Of a stretch of DNA of 64,000 nucleotides, positions 56,087-64,000 are shown piece by piece. The position numbers and the translations under genes are program-made. Origin of the DNA: Lytechinus variegatus (taxonomy: Eukaryota; Echinodermata; Echinoidea; Temnopleuroida; Toxopneustidae); assembly GCF_018143015.1 (NCBI RefSeq), contig NC_054749.1, positions 31,676,911-31,740,910 on the forward strand, in the 5' to 3' direction. The notes beneath the pieces are model-generated. The model made no database searches and was not told the DNA's origin. It worked only from the letters and a program-made list of their open reading frames with translations. Numbering within the stretch: position 1 is the first letter of the stretch; each line of letters begins with the position of its first letter.

Positions 56087-57614
56087 GAGTAATAGGTTCA
56101 CAGCTCGAATTTATGCTAGTATGTAGTACAGAAATAAATACAGTTCTATTTAATTATTCATACTAGCACTTTTTTCATCTAAAAATCAATATCTACTTGA
56201 TTCTCAATTTAATGTTTAATTGCATTTACATTGACCTCATTAAATATGCAGAGAATTACATGTACTCTTGTTGAATTCTGTATACATGTATATACATTGT
56301 ACATGCTCTATAACTTAGGTTTCTATTACCCTCTAAATTACCTCCACCCATGCTACCATCCCAGGGTAAAAGAAACTGAAAATGACAAGAAAATATAAAT
56401 CACATAGCTATTAAGTGAGAAAGTGTCATATTAAACAGACATAACTGAGTACTATACAGTATATGAACCCACTTATATCATCAATGGGCAGTTTGAACTT
56501 TGCTACACAAATAGTATCAAAGCATAGCCTGTTTTGTCCAACTATTTAAACCACTGCAAGGCAGGAGTTGCTATTTTTAAACTGCTATCTGCTTAGTTCA
56601 CTGCCAGTAAGGTTATCTTCACAAAATATGAAACCAAGCAGTACATTACAGCAATCACTATTAAAAATTCAGTATTGAATGATTCAAAATGCATAAACAC
56701 TATATAGCACACTTGCTTAGCAGGAAACGACCGATATCTACATCATATTCCATTTAAAAAAAAATCACATTTGTAATCATAAACAGGAGTTTTCAAAAAA
56801 TTACAAAGGAGGTCTCAATTGAATCTATAATTCCAGAGAATATTTCTGCCATTTTCAGACTTTATATAGTTTTATCATTTGCTTTATTGCTATGAATGGA
56901 TCACATATAGAATTTATATAAATCATTTAAAGCCTGTGCCTATAGGTGGCATATTACATAAAATGATAATTATCATAATCTAGCAAATATATAACACTGG
57001 TGATGGACATCAATGGGACAGTTAAATATCACAACATGAGATAAAAAAAGCAAACAGAATGAAATCGAGTACAAAGCTATCAGGAAAATATATTTAAGAA
57101 AAGTAAAGAGAGTATTACATTGGGACACCACCATTCTAATATAGACCTGTAGTGGAAAATGTATAATACATAACAAAAACAACAAGATACTTCAATGTAT
57201 ATAATTGATAAAAGGAAATAATATGATATATAAACAGTGGAACAGCACGAGATATAAAGTTTCTAATGGAGTTGTATAAAGTGTGTTTGGATTGAATACA
57301 TTAATGTAAGGGGAGGGAGATTGTTAAAACTGAAACATTACTTTTGTTTCATGTAGAATTAATTAGGATCACACTTCCAAACAATATATTTTATTCATGC
57401 CTTTCAAAATAAACTGTTTAATCAACAGCAGAAAAGATCAACCAATATGCTAGAATATAGTAAATTTACATACAACAACTGATATGTAACATAATCAAAA
57501 TTAATAAGCAGTTAGGATAATGGTTATCAATGCTATATAAATCAAGATTTTAAGCTAGGAACCATTCAATTATATTGGCATCTATATCATTTATATAATA
57601 TTGACTGGCCTTGA

Positions 57615-57710
57615 GGGAACAAATATGTCACCAGCAAAAGAATCATATTGGCCGAGTCTTTAGACAAGGGCAATATGGTTCTTTTAAGGGTGACATATTT
57701 GATGTTTCCC
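57615..57710 (+). ncRNA. Long imperfect hairpin, microRNA-precursor-like
   Basis: CAAATATGTCACC pairs exactly with GGTGACATATTTG. After a small internal loop, AAAAGAATCATATTG pairs with CAATATGGTTCTTTT with one G-U pair. GGGAA and TTCCC extend the base, and the terminal loop is about 14-20 nt. Stem size and loop fit a pre-miRNA of about 90 nt, but the mature sequence is not one I recognise, and a short foldback transposon is an alternative. Confidence 0.35.
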
Positions 57711-58112
57711 GAAAGAAGAGCCAGTTAATATTATCATTATTACCCAAGGCTGTACAATGTGTAATTCAAGCTATTATTTGGAACAATTTATTTGCTTATC
57801 ACTACTTTTGATTTCAGATTATTTACGAACTTAGCGAAGTAACCCTTGCTAAACTTTTATCTTGCAGTCGCACATCATGCATGGCGCGCATACACTCAAC
57901 GCATAAAAATCTAGCGCTTGGGTTACGTTTGTGTATGCACTGGCCGCGCCGCGCATTATCTACAATGCGTTCTTTCATAAACTGGTTCCAGCCAGATTTC
58001 TGAAATACTGAAATTAGCAACCAAAATCTGCTCCTACTGCACTAGCAGAAATATGGCCAATATTGCCCTCTGTTTTTGTACAGTATTCCTATGGGCAAAG
58101 CCCAGGGAGGGC

Positions 58113-58204
58113 AACATGGCAAATGCTTACCTCGTTGATTGAAAGTAGCGAGCAAAATACGGCAAATGTTTACCATCGTTGATTGAAAGTAGCGAGCAAA
58201 ATAT
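58113..58204. repeat. Tandem duplication of about 46 bp
   Basis: GGCAAATG-TTACC-TCGTTGATTGAAAGTAGCGAGCAAAATA occurs twice in a row with two or three differences. Confidence 0.85.
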
Positions 58205-59163
58205 GAATAATCTATCTCCTAAAATTCCTTGTATAGGTAATAATAGCTAATATACCAGTTGTCAATGATTTATGGAAAATGAAGCATTTTGTATAATAAA
58301 GGGACTGGGATCTTCACATCCCTGTATTTTGATTGGGGGCCTATCTCATGAACAATGATAATCTATTAAGCAGTGCATAGATAAACCTGATATTCATATA
58401 TATTATACACTTTCTATACATCTTTTTTAAATGTAAGATCAGTTGAATTGAATAAAACATTAATTTCATCAATATACCTTGTAAATTCAACCAGAAACTA
58501 CCCAAGTCAATAGCGTACAAGAATGCACGTATAAATCCATCTGTAAGTAAGAATACATACTGTATATTAATTGATACAAAACAGCATTTGGTATGAAATG
58601 CTAATTATATAGACAACAACCAACGACAAAAAAAACCCTCCATACAGACTGTATACAGCCAAGACTATCTTCTACATGCAGTGTATCTCCACATTTCATG
58701 ATTCATATACATTGCTAACTTTGAATCAACATTTCAAACACAGAAAAACAGGGGCAAAAAGAAGCCATACAACACCATAAGAATTCTATTCAGGGAAATA
58801 CATTGGATGTAAGAGTAAACAAATTAGACATAACACTTGATAAATACTACTGTACCCTCCAACATAGACAGGTATTCATAATTAATCTCTTTAATTTCAT
58901 GATTATTGAGGGAGATCTACTTAACACAGTCACAAATTTCAATGAATCAATTAAATATGAGTGTTATTTTCATAATTACATTTAAAGGGATATCCCTAAA
59001 ATGTGAATATTGTAGCTGTTTTCATGACATGTATAACATAATGTCATTATATGGGGTATCATCAACTTATTCAATATTGAATTTTCAAAAACACCTAAAG
59101 GTTAACTTTGCCATCCACACTGACGTGGATCAGAAAGAGTTCCTTATTGTTAAACATGATAAA

Positions 59164-59184
59164 GGTTGTGTGTGTGTGTGTGTG
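59164..59184 (+). repeat. (GT)n microsatellite
   Basis: About nine GT units. Confidence 0.85.
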
Positions 59185-59442
59185 ATTGGGCTTTGTTAGA
59201 GGTATATCAATCATGATTATTTAAATATGTTACCGAACTTTAATGTCACCATCCAATAGATGGTACCAAGGCTTGAATCTTGAACCTCTGTATCAATTTG
59301 TAACTTATCCATTATAGCTAGGAGTAAAGACGCATACCACAACATCCAGTTGTTATTTTCTTTTTCATTATTAAAATATCGGACTCTTCATCATTTCTTC
59401 GTATACATTATATGACTCGATCAATATTTAATATGCCAGAAG

Positions 59443-59695
59443 TGTTATGGTTCAGTAGATAAGACCCTAAACACAAGGTTTGGGATTCATATCACACAGC
59501 AGCACCAATGTCATTTGGCAAAACATTCATTTACATTTGCCACTCTCCACCCAGGTGGAAGTGGTTAAAGGCAGAGAGAAATTCCTACTATGTTGTGAGT
59601 CATGTCATGTAATAGGTACCCAAGACGGAGTAGTGTTTGGTGGGTATATGTGCTATACAAGATCATTATCGTAAATATCATTATCATTATAATTA
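59443..59695 (+). mobile_element. Decayed tRNA-derived SINE
   Basis: GTGTTATGGTTCAGTAGATA resembles the A-box region and TTTGGGATTCATATC a decayed B box. The body CATTTGCCACTCTCCACCCA and GTAATAGGTACCC matches the other SINEs here, ending in an (ATT)n-like tail. Confidence 0.6.
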
Positions 59696-59699
59696 TACT

Positions 59700-62600
59700 T
59701 TCTCATTCTTGAAAAAAAAGAGAAATAATACTGATAGTAAAATCATAAATTTAAGAAACTAGCTATTTAAATGATACTTAGAATGTGTATAAACATGGAA
59801 AGGAGAATGACTATACCAATATAAAGCAACACCAATGCTAAACAATACTGAGTACATAGATTTTACCAACAAAACACTGAAAGATGTGCTACTGATACAT
59901 AAAATAACAGGACACACTGTTGCTTGACAAATACAGCACCCTGTTTAAGAAGCATCATCATTTTTCTCCATCACTTGCCAAGCAGAAACAATATCGAAAA
60001 CAAATCATGAGAGAGTACCTCCTTTAGAATATGAAACTTTGAAGTTACTGTCAAAGAGAGGAAAAGATAGACACAGTACTTGCTGAAGCACACTGTTGAA
60101 AGATTGTAGGATGCTCAAGATAAGACAAAAAAATAATACATAGTTAAGGGTGAAGAAAATTGAAAAGTTAGAAAGGACAAAGCAAGAAATTTAACAGGCT
60201 GAAATGAGCAAAAGAAATGGGTAGATAACTAAAGACAGACAGAAAGACATATGAAAAATGCTAAAGTGAAGAAGAAAAAAACAAATATGAGACTGATAGG
60301 GTGGTAAATACAGAGGCATGAAGATTAGAGAGAGACTGGACAGATGAGAGTAAAGTGCAGAGGATGTCAAATGTACAGTTGTGCACAAGTACAATGAAAG
60401 CGAAGAAGAAACAATTACTATCCTGAGATGCTGAAGGAATAATCCAAGAACCTTCCATTATCAAACAGCAAATTTTTCTTCTACAAGACAATATCTATAT
60501 CAAAGCTCCATTACAAAAAAAAATACCTACTTACTTTAAAAAGATATCGATTTTTAAATTTCATTTTATACATATCATTTCACCAATCAACTACTAGTAT
60601 TTATTTCAATGACCATGTCCTGCTCATCTAGACAAATATACTTACATCTTTGGAAGTTCTACTGTATTTCAATAGTATATAAAAGTTGAAAATACAATCA
60701 AGAATCACTATTTCAATTGAAACTTGTTAGCAAAAAGCATTGGTATAAAGTTGACACTCACTCTGTACCGTTGATATGAAAATAACTCTCTAGATCACAT
60801 TCAATCTGGGGACCAGCATATCACTTCTTTTTTAAAACAAAATATTTTTTTTAATCCAAGAGTACAATGCCATCATAGGTTGATCTATTAAAGGCTGAAA
60901 CAAATTTTACAACTTTAAAAGTACACCTACATTTCATGTTTTAAAAATCTAATCTTATTTCCTTTCATTTTTTTAATGTGATTCACTATCCCCCAACCTT
61001 TCCTGCAAACATAGAATACTTCATATGTGATTTAACTTTTTCGAAAATTATTTATAAGGCAATAATAGGCAATCCAATTTTGTTTTGACCTACATGTATT
61101 TTGGATAAGTCAAATTAAAATCAAAATTCAAATTCTTCAAAATCAAATTCAAAGTCAAATTCAGAATTTCATATTATTTTAGAATGTACAAATAAAATTA
61201 ATAAATTACAAAACAGGCAATTTGAGTTTCTGCATCGATTCATTGCAAATGGTTTTCACGAGGTCATCTTCATTATTCAATTTTGTATTTTAACCCAACA
61301 TCTGGCTGTATCAAATTCGGTTGTATCAAACCAAATCGTATACAGCACTTGATACTGACGATGTGGTAACATGCCAATTGAACAAATGTACATTTACTAT
61401 TACTATAACATCTGGGAATGGACTCTGGATTATGTACATTCCATTCTATATGCATTATCTAAGACTGATGGTAAGAGGGATCAATCAATATATCAACCTG
61501 AAGTACTACTTTGTTTACAAAATATGGGGGGAGAACAAATGCCCTAAAAAAAATGAACAGGTATAATCTTGCAAAACTAACAAGCAAAACCCAACATAAA
61601 TGATAGTAAAGAAGTTGGCATAATTCCAAGTTCACCTTTTTATCTTAGCCATATCACACAGTTTACCTAGTAAAGATAGCTATAATCTACACTTAAATGT
61701 AACCAGCCTGTACATTATTTAGAAAATGTTCAGTTCCTTGTCTATTTTTTGTCTTCTCAAGCAAACCAATACTTACAGTAAAATCTGCTTAAGTCAACCT
61801 TCAATTATCAAAATGGAATAATCACTAAACACAGAGCATTATTTTAGATCAGATTATGCAAGACAATGTGTTGCAATGCAGTATGATTTTCACAAATCGT
61901 CAAGCTTGCAAAAGAGGATAATACTAGTATTCTTTATCAAAGCACACTTTAGTTTATTCTTGGATTTAATTTAACCATGATATACGTACTTTATAATTTC
62001 GGAACAGAGTATTATCTTAAGTTGTTTTTAGCTTGTGTAAAATTTATGTTTAGCATTTGATTAATGGTGCAGCAATGCTCATATATTTTTTTAAAGCAAG
62101 AATCTTTGTATCTAGTTGCAATATGCATGTACCACATTTTATGTGGAAAAGAGGACTGGTTTGAAGGATCTAAGTTGACAGATATGAATATTGCAGCCAT
62201 TTGGGACCATAGGGATGTATCGTTTCATACATGCTCAGACATAGGTATAGGTTTGTGAGTGTATTTTGCACAATGTACAAGTGCCTGTTCCAAATGAATT
62301 GAACACTATTCCACTTATATTTTATGTTCATATACTGCAAATTCAATTTCTATTTATCTTTTGGGGTCTTGAGCATAATTCTCATTCAAATCTTTACCGT
62401 TCCATGTTACTGCATTTAGACCTAAAATAAAAAATATGATTCAAAATAAATGAAAGAACATATTCTATTATTAAACCATCAATCAAATAGAGACTGCTCT
62501 GGAAAAACTAAAAATAATGCTACCAAAATTAAAGACCAATTAAATGTCCTTCAACAAATATGAGCTCAAATGTGCATTTTTACATTAACATTTGACCCTA

Positions 62601-63893
62601 ACATATAAATGTAGTATGTGCTAACTGAAAACTGTCAAATTAACGGCAAAATCATCAAATAAATACTTAATACACAGCCTCATAATGAAGATGCACACAC
62701 ACATAAACCAATGCCAAATATCATTGAAAACTTAACAAATTAGCTCTCTTCTGTATCAAGAGACTTTACCTAGATGAAACTATGAGGAAAACTATGTGTA
62801 CTATCGACCTGTAGACATCATTAGAAGTGAAGTTCTTCCACAATACTGAATTTAATTTTTAAAAGTAAGGTTGTCTTTTTTTTCTGGAGTATTAGAATAG
62901 TACTAAAATTGCACAACAGGGGACCAAAGAAAAAGAAAAAAAAATTGAATACAGAAGTTTGTTAAAACCTACTCTTATAAAACTTGTTTCTTCCTGGAAA
63001 GTTATTATCATTCCTTTCATAAAAGAAAAGAAACTTTAAAGAAGCAACAAATATCTTAATACTATATTGTTTTACTGTTGATTACATTCTACAGCACAAT
63101 GTAACAACATTGTCCACTGGTATACCAAAAAAATCACATCAATTTAGATAAGGTACAACTTGGCATTAAGACCAATTGAATTTCTTTTATCAGGGACTAA
63201 AATAAAATACTATAGAGAGTTGTCAACAGTTTTTACCAATCGGCAATAGCCTCCGATGACAGCATCAATGATGTCCATGTGAAGTCCTTTAATAATGCAA
63301 AGAAGTGAATTCACCTCATTGCCATATAGAATGGGAGGCTTGGTCACATAACACAGAAGGCATAACATGTTCAATGTCAACAGGCTGAGCTGCGGAAGAT
63401 GATTGTGCATTCCTTCAATTCACTTGTTCCTCAATTTGAGAAAACTAAAAGATTGCTTTGACACTTGCATGAATCCAAATGATATATACACTGAACCCCC
63501 TACATGCCCTCAACAGCAGGGTACAAGTCTTCTCTGTACAGAGGTCTAGGTTGATCATTCGTTTAAAGGAATAACCACTTTTTTGCATTTACTGTTAAAA
63601 ACTATATATATACATGTATCATGCAACGCATGCATATTCATTCTTCCCTCATTGAACTTTGACCCCATATAGAAGCAAAGAACAACATAGCCCTTCCTTT
63701 CTTGAAATCCAAACTGTCATCGAGACCTTGTATTCGTTCAACATAGCTGAAAGTAGCACTGGTAGATTCCGTTACACACAAAAAAAACTCCACGCTACCA
63801 GTTGATTCCTTACAACATAGCATAATCCTAGTTGTCAAGAATGTCACGATAGGATTGTTTACCCGATTTGTTGGCATTTCAGGTTAAAAATGA
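59700..63893. other. AT-rich stretch, possibly 3' UTR or intron of the right-edge gene
   Basis: No repeat or exon recognised with confidence. The open frames at 63210-63410 and 63638-63877 (minus strand) look chance-like. Confidence 0.3.
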
Positions 63894-64000
63894 TTATAAT
63901 TTATGATCAGCATTGGTGTACTCTTCCGGTTCATCTGGCTCATTTTGTTCTCCGCTATCATAGCACTGTCCACCAAACCTGGTTAGCAGGCTCATACCAC
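63894..64000 (-). CDS. C-terminal end of an unrecognised protein, running off the window
   Basis: On the minus strand the sequence is open from the window edge and reads GMSLLTRFGGQCYDSGEQNE then PDEPEEYTNADHKL, ending in TAA at 63894-63896. The acidic, low-complexity-like tail is plausible for a protein C-terminus, but 34 codons are too few to be sure and I recognise no family. Confidence 0.35.
   Translation of the reverse strand, partial: GMSLLTRFGGQCYDSGEQNEPDEPEEYTNADHKL

Noticed and set aside
63210-63877. Minus-strand open frames as upstream exons of the right-edge gene
   Set aside because: They lie downstream of its stop codon on that strand and show no family likeness; chance frames in probable 3' UTR.

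Overview
The window looks like nuclear DNA of a marine invertebrate deuterostome, most likely a sea urchin or close relative. It is AT-rich, has intron-split animal genes, and carries many short inverted-repeat transposons, tRNA-headed SINEs and G/C runs of the kind common in echinoid genomes. The phylum is inferred from overall character; no single sequence here proves it.

Three protein genes can be read with confidence by assembling exons whose splice sites and phases agree. (1) 7049-11091, plus strand: CANT1, a membrane-anchored calcium-activated nucleotidase; 3 coding exons, 399 residues. (2) 26218-16536, minus strand: NDUFA6, an LYR-type accessory subunit of mitochondrial complex I; 3 coding exons, 127 residues, with an 8.1-kb first intron full of repeats. 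(3) 32006-47529, plus strand: REXO5, a DEDDh RNA exonuclease; 13 coding exons, about 629 residues. NDUFA6 and REXO5 point away from each other across a 5.8-kb spacer that holds two large palindromic elements. A fourth, unrecognised gene may enter from the right edge on the minus strand (stop codon at 63894-63896).

The strongest unusual feature is in REXO5. Intron 8 starts with a tandem array of 24 units of exactly 116 bp (39627-42410). Each unit repeats the last 30 coding bases of exon 8, which encode the catalytic Exo II motif GLENDLRALK, followed by the intact 5' splice site. All 23 extra copies also carry CAG where the exon has CAA, which makes a possible 3' splice site directly before the 30-nt segment. 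Each unit is therefore a potential 30-nt, phase-0 micro-exon with an 86-nt intron.

Mobile elements fill the rest. A CR1-like LINE tail (about 490-2665) is interrupted by a TTAA-flanked MITE and a 1.08-kb inverted-repeat element inserted one base apart. There are three hAT-like elements with 8-bp target duplications (2733-4388, 22721-22971, 34350-34540). A 896-bp near-perfect palindrome (28829-29724) has a 9-bp target duplication, and its arms look like a promoter plus first exon. A 1.27-kb inverted repeat lies at 29977-31244. A 4.75-kb terminal-inverted-repeat element (48950-53699) has about ten copies of a roughly 28-bp motif. A repeat at 44385-45214 spreads nuclear-receptor-type DR1 motifs inside REXO5. 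From about 53700 to 63890 the sequence is AT-rich and almost without recognisable genes; part of it may be 3' UTR of the right-edge gene.
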